A DNA stretch of 64,000 nucleotides from positions 32,284,770 to 32,348,769 of the forward strand of contig NC_080682.1 in the NCBI RefSeq assembly GCF_030445035.2. The letters are read 5' to 3'. This DNA is from Dasypus novemcinctus (lineage: Eukaryota; Chordata; Mammalia; Cingulata; Dasypodidae). Position numbers and translations under genes: made by a program. This document shows, piece after piece, positions 48,500-58,145 of the stretch (its first letter is position 1; each line of letters opens with the position of its first letter). Below the pieces are notes generated by a model. That model was not told the DNA's origin and did not search any database. It saw only the letters and a list, made by a program, of their open reading frames with translations.

Positions 48500-49396
48500 C
48501 CTAAAATCTGGTCTCTTGCTCAGAAATTCTCTCAGTTTCTGTTTATCTGTGAATATTCTAATCTTTTGAAAGACAGTCTTGCTGGATATAAAGTTCTTAG
48601 CTGGAAATTTTCCCCTTGAAGTATCTTAAATATATCAGACCAGTGTCTTCTTGTCTCCATGGTTTCTGGTGAGAAATGAGTGCTTAATCTTACTAGGTAT
48701 CCCTTATATATTATGCATTGCTTTTCTCTTGCTGTTCTCAGAATTCTCTCTTTGTCTTTGGCATTTGACATTCTGATTTTTATGTGTCTCAGAGTAGGTC
48801 TATTTGGATTTTTTTTGGATGGGAGTACATTGTGCTTCTTGGACAGGTATACTTACATCCTTCAATAGGGTTGGGAAATTTTCTAATATTATTTCTTTAA
48901 AATTCCTTCTGTCCCTTTTCCCTTATCTTGTCCTTCTGGGACACCCATGATATGTATGCTTGCAAATTTCTGGCTGTTGCTTACTTCCCTGACAACTTGT
49001 TCATTGTTTTCTATTCTTTTCTTCATCTGTTCTCTTATGTTTACTTTCAGAGGCCATTTTTTCAATCTCACCAATCCTTTCTTCTGCCTCCTTAAATCTG
49101 CTATTACATGATTCCAATTTTGTTTTTTAATTTTCATTTATTGTACCTATCATTTCCATAAGATCTGCTATTTTTCTATGCTTGCTTTCAAATTCTTCTT
49201 TGTGCTCATCCTGTGTTTTCTTAATATCCTTAATCTCTTTAGCCATCTCATTGAATTTATTAAAGAGATTTGTTTGAATATCTATGACTAGTTGTCTCAA
49301 CTCCTTTATGTCATCTGGAGGCTTATCTTGTTCCTTTAACTGGGCCATAGCTTCCTGTCTCTTGTGGATTATAATTTTTGGTTGGTATCTTGGCAT
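48500..49396 (-). pseudogene. ORF1 of the HAL1-like element, broken
   Basis: There are three open pieces in order. 49396-49127 is a charged coiled-coil segment (NKFNEMAKEIKDIKKTQDEH). 49137-48889 contains VNIREQMKKRIENNEQ and IHIMGVPEGQDKGKGTEG, the RRM entry. 48771-48532 contains MSNAKDKERILRTAREK, FSPETMETRRHWSDI and LYPARL, the C-terminal domain. The pieces are offset by frameshifts. The protein would be an L1-type ORF1p distinct from that of L1-B; IMGVPEG and IRIIGIPEG show the equivalence. Confidence 0.85.
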
Positions 49397-49399
49397 CTG

Positions 49400-50786
49400 G
49401 CTTTCTAGAGTATTTATTCTGGATGCAGTTTTTCTCTTTAGTTTAGGGCTTCCTGCCCTTTCTCCCTTGCTGATTGTTCAGTGGGAACCAAGGTTGTAAT
49501 TGATGCTATAAGCTGTGAAGGCTCAAGCTGCCCTCATTGCCCAAGGGACAGATAAAGCTTCTCCTAACTTTCTCCTTTCACAGAGATAGGGAAAGAATCA
49601 CAGTTGTGTGGAATAATCCAAATCATGCAGACCTAAACTGTAGTTGCCCAGAGAGACTGAAGAAGCTTCAAGCCCCTTTTCTTCCTTGCCTGGGGTGTGG
49701 ATGGAGCTGCAGGTGTGGGCAGCAATCTATGCATTGCAGTTCCAAGATGACCACAGTTCCTCCAGTACACTTTGAATTATTCAGTTTATGCCAGCCAAAA
49801 ATACCCTCATTTACCCAGATAGATGGGTGCAGAGCTAGCCAGCCTCCTCCCTGCCAGAGGTTGGACTGAAACCTAGACTAGGGTTGCAGTCTGGTCTGGG
49901 TGAAAAAAAACCATTTCTTACTGTCACTGTGGTATTGGTCAGGATGGTTTTCCCTCAGGCTGGGAGCAGAATCAAAATGGCAGCCACCAGTCTCTTTCTG
50001 ACTTGGACAAATTCACACCCCAGCTGTTCCTAGAGTTATTCCTTAGCCATCCAAGTCTACCAATCAGTAGTTGAAATCAATAGCAACTGTCTCCCCCTCC
50101 CCTGTTTTGGGGAAATGGAGCTTCCAATTCTAGTCACAGAATAGCTCTTGAGGCGGCTTGCACCACCAAAGTAGGACAATCACCAGTCTCCACTGCTTGG
50201 CTGGCAGTTTCCTGGTAAGGCTAGCACAGGCCCTGTAGCTTCTGCCCTGTTGGAGGGGGCACTGGGGCTTAGGCTAGAGCTGCAATCTGACCTGGATGGA
50301 AAGAAGCCAGTCCCCACCAGCACTGTGATTTTCAGTCCACTTCACTTCCCCTCATGGTGGCTCCCAGCCTCTTTCTGACTTGGGCAGGCTCAAACTTTAG
50401 CTGTTCTTAGGATTATACTTTAGCTCACTGAATTTTACTCATCAGTAACTGAAGGTGGTGCTCACCTATCTCTTCCTCCCCCATTTTTGGGAAGTAGAGC
50501 TTTCAATTCCAGTCATGGAACAGCTCCTGAGACAGCTTGTGCCTCTGGTAAAGGATGGCACCAGCCTCTGGGGCATGGAGTGCTCTAATTATGAGTCTTC
50601 GTGGCAGATGGACAACCTCCTTCTTCCATTCCTTCAACGATGTCGCAGGATGCCCTTCTGGCCTCCTGAAGCCCCCAAACAGATACTTCAGCTAGCTCAG
50701 ATAGCTCTGGGGGTTTACTAATTGCTCTATAGCAGGGGCTGATTCTAGGAGCTCATTACTCTGCCACTATCTTGCTATAATATCCC
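49400..50786 (-). other. 5' UTR of the HAL1-like element
   Basis: GC-richer than its surroundings, with two related parts (about 49640-49990 and 50160-50410) that share CAGTTTCTGACTTGG- and CCAGTCCCCACCAG-like phrases and look like an internal duplication of promoter units. Its 5' end on the minus strand has TATAGCAAGATAGTGGCAGAGT, an L1-like start with a YY1-type core. No gene is seen. Confidence 0.6.
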
Positions 50787-50800
50787 CTTTATATACTTTT

Positions 50801-51201
50801 TAATGTAGATATAACTTTTTAAACAAATCATAATATATATGCTGTTTAATATTGCGCATTTCCACTCAGTGTTACATTGAAAACATCTTTACATATCACT
50901 AATCTTCTTGCAAATCACCTTAATTTGCATGTGATATTCCATAGCTATGCACAATAATTCATTTAACATCACACCTTTCTGTAGGAATTTGGGTTACCTT
51001 TAGCTTTTCACTGTTACATGAAACATAATTTTGTAAGCATAATTTTGACCATATTATCTGTAGAATAGTTTCTTTAAAAAATGTGTACAGAAAACTTTAT
51101 GCCAACACACATTCATAAGCACATGATAATATAGTTCTTATAAATGCTTGCTAATTTGTCAAATAAAAATATTTGATTATTTTAAATTTTCATTAGTATG
51201 A
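50801..51201. other. Flank between the HAL1-like and MaLR elements
   Basis: AT-rich. Phrases such as TGATATTCCATAGCTATGCAC and AATTTGGGTTACCTTTAGC resemble antisense 3' sequence of old L1s. No gene is seen. Confidence 0.4.
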
Positions 51202-51413
51202 TGTATTAGTCAGCCAAAGGATTGCTGATGCAAAATACCAGAAATTGGTTGTTTTATATAAAAGGTATTTATTTAGGTTAGGAGCTTACAGATACCAATT
51301 CATAGAACATAGGTTACTTCCTTCACCAAAGTCTCTTTTCACATGTTGGGACAAAATGGCTGCCAATATCTAAGCAAGTCCAGGCTTCCCAGGTTCCTTT
51401 CTTCTTGGGGTTT

Positions 51414-51847
51414 TGCTCCAGTCTGGTGGGGGCGAGTCCAGGGACCTGTGGTAAGAAGCAGGGTGGGGCAGGAGTGGAGAGAAGAGTGGAGACAAGACAG
51501 GATTCTGATCAAGTCTTGTTTATTGGGGGTAAAACATGGGGATATATAGAGAGGGAAGGGAACATGTCTATAGGTGATAGGCTGGTCTTGTGGGTGGTAG
51601 ACGTCCAAGGAGGGGATTGGCCAACAGTTCGCACTGGGTCTGCGGAGTTTCGTGCCTTGCACACGCGTATTGCTGTGGTCACCTGAGTAGAGGCGGGAGG
51701 GGGAGAAGAAAGAAGCAGGGAGGAGAAGAATAAGGAAATGACAGGGCAGATTTGTGAACTCCACCATGTTGTGAGATCCTCCATGTTGTGAGATCCGCCA
51801 TGTTGTGGGAGGCTGTAAATAGGTCTCACAGCGGGTGGCTCCCTACA
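51414..51847 (-). repeat. Provirus 3' LTR
   Basis: Same length (434 bp) and same signals as the 5' LTR: TATATA at the complement of 51543-51548 and AATAAA at the complement of 51519-51524. It differs from the 5' LTR at about 35 positions by manual count. It abuts the polypurine tract at 51848. Confidence 0.9.
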
Positions 51848-51860
51848 GGTCCCCCTTTTC
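51848..51860 (-). promoter_or_regulatory. Polypurine tract
   Basis: Directly before the 3' LTR the minus strand reads AGAAAAGGGGGACC, then TGTAGGG of the LTR. This primes plus-strand DNA synthesis in retroviruses. Confidence 0.85.
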
Positions 51861-51967
51861 TGTTTAATGAGTTATGAATTGAAGAAAAGAACAGCCAGCG
51901 ATGGCTCATGATAGAGCAGGGCTTATTTTCAGTAGTGGCATGTGGCTGCAAGGTGCTCCCATGCTGA

Positions 51968-52145
51968 AAGGGGAGCTGTGCCTGTCTTAGGTCAGGGCTG
52001 CAACTGGTAAGTGATTCATCTTACCCGGTATGCGATCAATCTTACCAGTCATTGGGAATCATGGCAGCAAAAGGCCACATCCCTGTCTTAGGTTGACTGA
52101 TGGGTCAGCCCAGTTGCCCATCATTGGCAAACCAGTCCAGCGCCT
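51968..52145 (-). ncRNA. Putative constitutive transport element (type D CTE-like)
   Basis: The minus strand carries ACCTAAGACAGG twice, at the complements of 51981-51992 and 52082-52093, 101 bp apart. The proximal side has GCTGGACTGGTTTGCCAATG, the distal side ends GGCACAGCT, and two GGTAAGATTGAT/GGTAAGATGAAT segments lie in the middle. From memory, type D retroviruses place a CTE between env and the 3' LTR that binds host NXF1 (TAP) through two identical internal loops with AAGACA, exporting unspliced RNA. Location, paired loop motif and pseudo-symmetry all match. Folding was not computed. Confidence 0.75.
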
Positions 52146-52444
52146 CAGCAACAGATGGCTTGCAATTACAGCAAGCTATAATGGGGAGCCCTCATAGACC
52201 ATGTATGACAAGCATAATGTACTGAGATTGGTGGGTGAGGCCACACCCATCCCAGTCTTGTCAGGCCAGGGTGCCCATAGCTCGTTCGAGCCACTGGATC
52301 TTAGCCGAAGTCATTCAGTGATATAGATTAAACAGAGAAGGTTAAGCCGTGATAAGGGAGGTGGTGACTGTAAGGGGAAAACAGGTAAAGAAATGCTATT
52401 AGAGTACAGGATAGCAAATGAAACAACATAAGAAATTTGCATTT
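52146..52444 (-). other. Provirus sequence between env and the CTE-like element
   Basis: About 300 bp after the TM frame with no open frame or motif I recognise. It may be the tail of env beyond a premature stop or non-coding 3' sequence. Confidence 0.4.
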
Positions 52445-54129
52445 TCAAAGGTTGGTTGTTCGTTCTTCTGTCCGGATACATTGGTACTGACGAACAGCAG
52501 CAAGATACATCACATGGGCCAAGATTTGCTTCATCCTTTCTTGGAGAAATTTAAGGAGGCAAGGTGCAAATGCACAGATTAATAGGAGAGTGATTAGGGG
52601 GCTAAAGAGGGGACCTAGCCAGGTCATGAGAGGGGAAGTGAGCCAGGTGGATAAGGAGGAGGTAGATTGGGAGGGCAGTATCCCTTCCTGCAATTCTCGT
52701 AGTAACTTAACATTTTGCTCAACAATACCAGATTCATTTATGTTGTAGCAGCATTCCTCCTGAAAGAAAAGGCAGGTTCCCCCTTTTTCCGCTGTAAGTA
52801 AATCAAGGGCCCTGCGGTTTTGAAGGGTTACTTGGGCAAGGGAAGTAAACTGCCTCTGGAGGAATTCTAGGGATTCGTCAGTGGATTGTAGGTTAATCTG
52901 CCGTAATGTTTCAAAATGTTGTCCCTGCAGGACAGAGTGTGCCAATCCACCAGCGCTAAGCCTGAGGGCAGTGACTGTGCCTGCAAGGGCCATTCTGATT
53001 AGGATTGGGAGTAAAATGGCTCTGGGCTGTCGGGGGGCTAAAAGACTGTGCAATTCCCCCTGTGTATAGTAGGTTAAGTGGGGGGTAAGAAGAATCGGAA
53101 TGCAGGGAACAAGGATAGAATCGTTGATGCAGCGAGAGATGGTACCGTTACACCAGTAGAAGAGTGGAGGAGGGGCACAGGTAGTGTTGCTAGTTAGATA
53201 GTGAGTACATTTAAATGGGGGGGGCAGAGCAAACTGTCATTTTGAGAAGAATACAGGTGAGATTCTCCTGAGGTGGGGCAAGGGGGAAAATGTTGGCGGT
53301 GTCATCTGTGGTGAGAGAGCTGTTGAATGAGGGGGTAGCGCTTAGAGGGATTGGGGTAGCAATTAGCAAGGATTGTTGGAAGGCAGCGCAGAGAAAGCAG
53401 CTGGTGAGATTTAGCCAGTTTGTGTTATTAAGAATGTCTAGAGTGGTTTGAATAATCTCTGGCCATGTAAATAAGGGTGAGCTAGCAAGGCTTGTTTTTA
53501 AGCTTAACTCTTGTTGCTTTATATCTTCTGCGAGGACTGAAATGTCCCAGGTAGTATTGTACTTAGAGATGATACGGAAGACAGAGATAAAGACTGTGGG
53601 TTTGGGATGGCCCACGGTTTCAGGATAGAAAGCCCCTGTGACTCCTGCATTCCACTTTTCATGGTTGGGGTCCTGAATATGGAGCCAGGTAGTACCGTTG
53701 TGGTGGTGGTGGTAGGTACACCATTTGTCCCAGGTAATATTGTACTTAGAGATGGTATGGAAGACAGAGATAAAGACTGTGAGTTTAGGATGGCCCACGG
53801 TTTCAGGATAGAAAGCCCCTGTCATAATCACGTTGGGTGCAGTAGGAGAGTGTTTGGCGGTGGGGCCAGCAGATGTATGCACCAAGAGCTTTACCCATCC
53901 CTCCCACTTTGAGCAGGGTTGCCCTATTGATTAGAATGTCGAGGGGACCTTTGCACCTGGTTGAACTGCAGTATGCCATTCCTAGAGGTCCAGAATTTTT
54001 CTGGACTTGTGGGTCAGTATATGAGCAATGCACTGAAAAGGTAACTGCATAGTGATCTTTTTTGACCTTACTTGTTGATGTCTGTGGTGCAGGGAATGAG
54101 AGAATTAGAGCAAGGGTGAGAGAAAACAC
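52445..54129 (-). pseudogene. Provirus env, gammaretrovirus-type, broken
   Basis: Signal-peptide-like start MFSLTLALILSF at 54129; this frame runs to 53803, then a shift to 53885-53211. SU has a CFLC (CXXC) motif near 53400 and an internal in-frame duplication. TM (53053-52445) has a hydrophobic N-terminal stretch (AILLPILIRMALAG), an immunosuppressive-domain-like LQNRRALDLLTAEKGG, CLFFQEECC (CX6CC) and a hydrophobic anchor near LLICAFAPCLLKFL. CXXC plus CX6CC is typical of gamma and type D envelopes, unlike the envelopes of classic betaretroviruses such as MMTV. Frame breaks lie around 53850 and 53211-53053. Confidence 0.9.
53544..53822 (-). repeat. In-frame duplicated segment in env SU
   Basis: Two 96-bp arms, 53544-53639 and 53727-53822, are repeated with a period of 183 bp (61 codons). 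They differ at 5 of 96 positions. Each encodes the TGAFYPETVGHPK and SKYN-TWD stretches. The 87 bp between them is unique and includes a run of CAC/ACC codons encoding HHHH. Confidence 0.92.
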
Positions 54130-54359
54130 ATTGTGTGTAGATGGGCTACAGATAACAGGCGATAGCGAGAAGAAGGCAAATATACCTTACGAAGAGGAAA
54201 ATTAGCAGAACTTTCTCTAGTGTGGTCCAGTCGTTAGGTGCTCTGGCTTAGAGCAGGAGGGCTTCTATGATGATGCCTCCACAAATAAGGAGAATTCCAG
54301 GAATGGTGCATGCCTGCATGAAGGTTGGTGATTACCTGTGGATGAAAAGAAAACTAATC

Positions 54360-56952
54360 TCAGGGAGACTCCTCTACCCTGGATAGGTTGTTATTATCCA
54401 CTTGTTTGACTACTCGCTCTGGCAGCCACCTGGCTGCATTTAGTTCTTTAGAGTAGATGCAGACTGATCCTCTGCCCCATATTAGGACAGGGTCTGGTCC
54501 ATGCCAGGTGTTATCCATTGGGTCCTTCCATAGGACTGTGGCATGCTTTGTGCTAGTATTAGGATGACAGGAGCGGTCAGCTGCAGAATGTCCTTTTTTA
54601 TCTAAGCTTAGAAAATTTAAAATAGAGTGGGATAATAGGTTTTTGGGAGATCCTTTGACGGAGTACCATACCCCCTTCTTTATTTTTTCAATAGTATGTT
54701 TTAAAGACAAATGTGCCCTCTCGATGATGCCTTGTCCTTGGGGGTTGTATGGAATACCCATGATGAGTTTTATGTTTAAGTGTTTGCAAAATGTGGTGAA
54801 TACACGACTGTTGTATCTGGGTCCATTGTCTGGTTTTATCTGTGTTGGGCTCTCCACACCGACCTGGCAGGTAGCACATGTGTAATAACATTTTTTCCAG
54901 CTTCCCCTATTTGTGGGGTGGCGAAGATAAAGCCACTAAAGGTATCAACAGTAACATGTACATATTTTAGATTGCCAAATTCAGGAACATGAGTTACATC
55001 CATTTGCCAGAGGGCATTGGGTATTAGACCACGGGGGTTGACTCCTATATGAGGCATAGGCAAAAGGGTTATGCAAGAAGGGCATTCTTTAACAATCTGA
55101 TGAGCTTGTTCCCTGGTAATTTTGAACATAAGCCAAAATGTGCATAAGGTATGTGCATTAATATGATGTAGTTGTGGGCTTTAACAGCTTTGTCAAGGTT
55201 ATCTGAATCATGATGAGTGCACATAGCACAGTAGCTGAGTGGCTTGGTCAGCTAGCTGATTTCCTAGGGTTAGGGGACCTGGGAGATTGGAGTGGGCTCG
55301 AAGGTGACCAATAAAGAAGGGGTAAGCCCTTTTATGAATAAGGGATTGTAGTTGAGTAAACAAAATAGTTGCCTCTGAGACATTCTTTACTTGAAAGGCA
55401 GTTTCAAGCAAAGGACTGATTGAGCTATATAGGCACTATCTGTGAAGAGATTAAAAGAGGCACTTTGGAAAGCAGAAAACACAGCTATGACAGCTTGTAA
55501 TTCTGTAAGCTGTGCAGATTTAGAATGAGCTTGAAACTGGACAGTTTTGTCATCATAGACGTAAGCAGCTATTCCTGAGGAGGAGCCGCCAATGAATACT
55601 GACAGGGCTCCAGAAATGGGCTGGGAAGAGGTAGTTAAAGGAAAAATGAAATCGTGTGTGCTTATAAACTGCAGTAACTTATCATTAGGGTAGTGATTGT
55701 CTATTTGTCCAGCATAAGATGCACAAGCAATAGGCCAGCAGTCAGTGGTTTGTAATAGCCAACTGACTTGTGTTTTAGTATATGGTTGAATAATAGTACC
55801 AGTTTCCTTGCCAAAATAGCGCTTGCTTTGTTCTCTTCCTAGGCAGACGATGTCTGCAATGGCTTGATAGTAGGGATAAATTACCTTAGCGGGTGACGCA
55901 GGTAAGTGCACCCATATTATAGGGGCAGTTTGCCAGAATACTGCTGTGGGAGTAAGAGAGGTTTTGCATATAACAAAAAGTAAGGCTTGGTTATAGTCTA
56001 TAGTAGTGATGAAATGCAACTACATAGCTTGTTCAATGGTTTTCAGGGCTTGACGTCCTTCTTGAGTAAGGCTCCTAGGAGAATTAGGATTAGAGTCTCC
56101 TTGTAAAATGTTAAATAGGCGTTTTAAATCTCCTGTGGTTAGTTTAAGGTAAGGGCGTAACCAGTTTATGTCTCCCAGGAGTTTTTGAAAGTCATTTAAG
56201 GTTTTTAATGTGTCTAGTCTAAGGTTGGCCTTTCTTATAGTGATTTTGTTGCCGGCTATATGAAAACCGAGATAAGTATAAGGGTCTTGTAACTGGATTT
56301 TATCAGGGGCAATTTGAAGCCCATGGTTTTGTAAGGCCTTTTGTAAATCTCCATAACAATTAAGGACATCTTGGTGATTGGCACCTGCAATTAAGATATC
56401 ATCCATATAATGGATGATATACAGGGTTTTCCACATAGTTCTAGTGCCATTTATAGCAGAGGCAATGAATTTTTGACACAAGGTGGGGCTGTTGGCCATG
56501 CCCTGGGGTAAAACCTTTCACTGGTATCTTTTCATGGGCTCTTTGAAATTTGTAGAGGGAAGGCTAAATGTGAAACGTTCTTGGTCAGCTGGGTGTAGGG
56601 GAATAGTGAAGAAACAGTCTTTTAAATCTACAATAATTTTGTAATATCCAAGAGGAATGGCAACAGGTGTTGGGAGATCAGGCTGCAAGGTTCCCATGGG
56701 CACCATAGTTTTATTTACCTCTCTTAAGTCCTGCAATAATCGCCATTTTCCTGATTTATTTTTGATGATAAAAATAGGAGTGTTCCAAGGAGAATTACTT
56801 TCAGTAATGTGTCCTGCTGCCAGCTGTTCCTGTACTAACTGCTGGGCAGCATTTAATTTTTCCAAGGACAGGGGCCACTGATCAACCCACACAGGTTCAC
56901 TGGAGACCCAGGCAATTTTGTCTGCATGGGGTACAGGAAGATCAATGGTCAC
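54360..56952 (-). pseudogene. Provirus pol: RT, RNase H, integrase, broken
   Basis: RT has [36 protein letters not shown] and the catalytic YMDD (complement of 56400-56411). An in-frame stop lies just before KVLPQG near 56515. RNase H (within 56019-55387) has FIGGSSSG where the first catalytic Asp is expected, then TELQAV and LFTDSAYI, so one metal ligand is lost. Integrase pieces cover [25 protein letters not shown] (55129-54836) and DNGPRYNS, YNPQGQGIIERAH (54857-54360), giving a D,D,E layout over two frames. At least five breaks are present. Confidence 0.9.
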
Positions 56953-58145
56953 TAGGAAAAATACCCCAGGCCTGCACGGTCTGTTTGGCCGGAGGCGGGG
57001 ACGAGTTCAACCCTGCCTGTTTCTGATTTTCCTAGGCCTTTGCCGGGTTTAAAACCCTGGTTTAACATCTGTGCAGTAACTATATTATTTGGACTTCCAA
57101 TGATCATTCCCATTTGGGAGAGGAGGTCTCTCCCCCATAAATTAAAGGGAATGTGAGGGAGGACGTAGGGCTGAATAACTCCTTTATTTCCCTTATCATC
57201 CTCCCAATGAAGGAGTTGGCAAGCTTTGTTCAGGGAGTTGAGATTGCCTGATCCCATGCAAACTGGTGATAGTGGGGGCCAACGGCCACGAGGGAGGCCA
57301 ATGAGCTCTCTGGAGGATAGTGACGTCTGCCCCAGTATCAACAAGGCCTTGAAAGTCACAGCCATTTAGGCTTAAGGTTAACATAGGTTTGGAAGGGATA
57401 ATTGGTTGGGCCCAAAAAACATCCGAAGCATGGTCCTGGTCCCCCCATCCAAGGGCCTGGTCCCCCCATGTGCTCCGGCAGCAGCATATGAAGTAGGTGA
57501 TAATGGTAGTAAAAGAAGCTGCGCAACGCGGGTGCCAGTGGGAAAGGAAAGCACACTCTTTGGCACAGAAGCGAGAATTTTTATTTCTCCCGTGAAATCT
57601 GAATTGACTACACCGGGTGTAATGTGGAGTCCTGAAAGGGCACTAGACCCATGGCCAATGATTAGGCCAACAGAGTTAGGTGGCAGGGGGCCGAAAACCC
57701 CTGTGGGCAGGGGCTGAACGCCCATAGGGGGCTTTAGTACTGTGTGGGAGGTGGTACAGAGGTCCAGTCCTGCGCTGCCTGGGGTGGCACGCTGGAGTTG
57801 GAGGAAGGAAGGGGACGGGAAGTGGGAGGAGCCCTCATTGTTTGTGGGGCCTGGGGCAGGCCCCCCTTCCCATTTCCGATGGTGGAGGGAGTGGCGCCCT
57901 GGAGGCAGAGGCGTGAACGTGGCAGTCGGGAGCCCAGTGATAGCCGTGAAAACAGTGGGGCATAGACTTGGGAGTCGTGGACGAGTGGGGGAGACAGCAG
58001 GAACAGCAGGAGGATATGAAAGGTGGGAGGGGCATTCTTTAAGGAAATGACCAAATTGACCACAGAAGAAGCAGATTCTACGTGAAGGGGAGATAGCGGA
58101 GGGAGGAGGGGCTCGGAAGGCCTTTAGGGTGGCAGGAGAGGGCAT
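56952..58145 (-). pseudogene. Provirus dUTPase and protease (pro), broken
   Basis: The open piece 58145-57378 contains the zinc knuckle, a Pro/Ser-rich linker and a dUTPase domain with PGSAGLDL, PPNSVGLIIG, GVVNSDFTGEI and GTRVAQLLLLPL. In the third motif the usual Asp is Asn and the usual Tyr is Phe, so activity is doubtful. The aspartic protease begins near 57384 with LVDTGADVTIL. The frame breaks at about 57300, and the rest (to 56952) holds NLWGRDLLSQMGM and a G-patch-like GFKPGKGLGK. The protease frame ends at a stop where pol continues in the -1 frame, as in betaretroviruses. Confidence 0.87.

Larger units (their letters stand above)
36831..50786 (-). mobile_element. HAL1-like L1 derivative, split by L1-B
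   Basis: A perfect 14-bp target duplication, CTTTATATACTTTT, lies at 36817-36830 and 50787-50800. Reading the minus strand from 50786: a 5' UTR starting with a GCAAGATAGTGGCAGAGTAA-like string, ORF1 (49396-48500), a remnant of only the last part of ORF2 (48390-47740), then a 3' UTR with tandem units ending CAATAAATTGGTTTTTT at 36831. Without L1-B (36926-46694, plus one copy of its target duplication) the element is about 4.2 kb. ORF1 joined to a short ORF2 tail resembles 'half-L1' (HAL1) elements, which depend on L1 enzymes supplied in trans. Confidence 0.75.

Noticed and set aside
57406-58050. Plus-strand open frames opposite gag and pro (for example 57742-58050 and 58768-59106)
   Set aside because: They are shadows of the GC-rich minus-strand gag/pro frames and have no recognisable domain.
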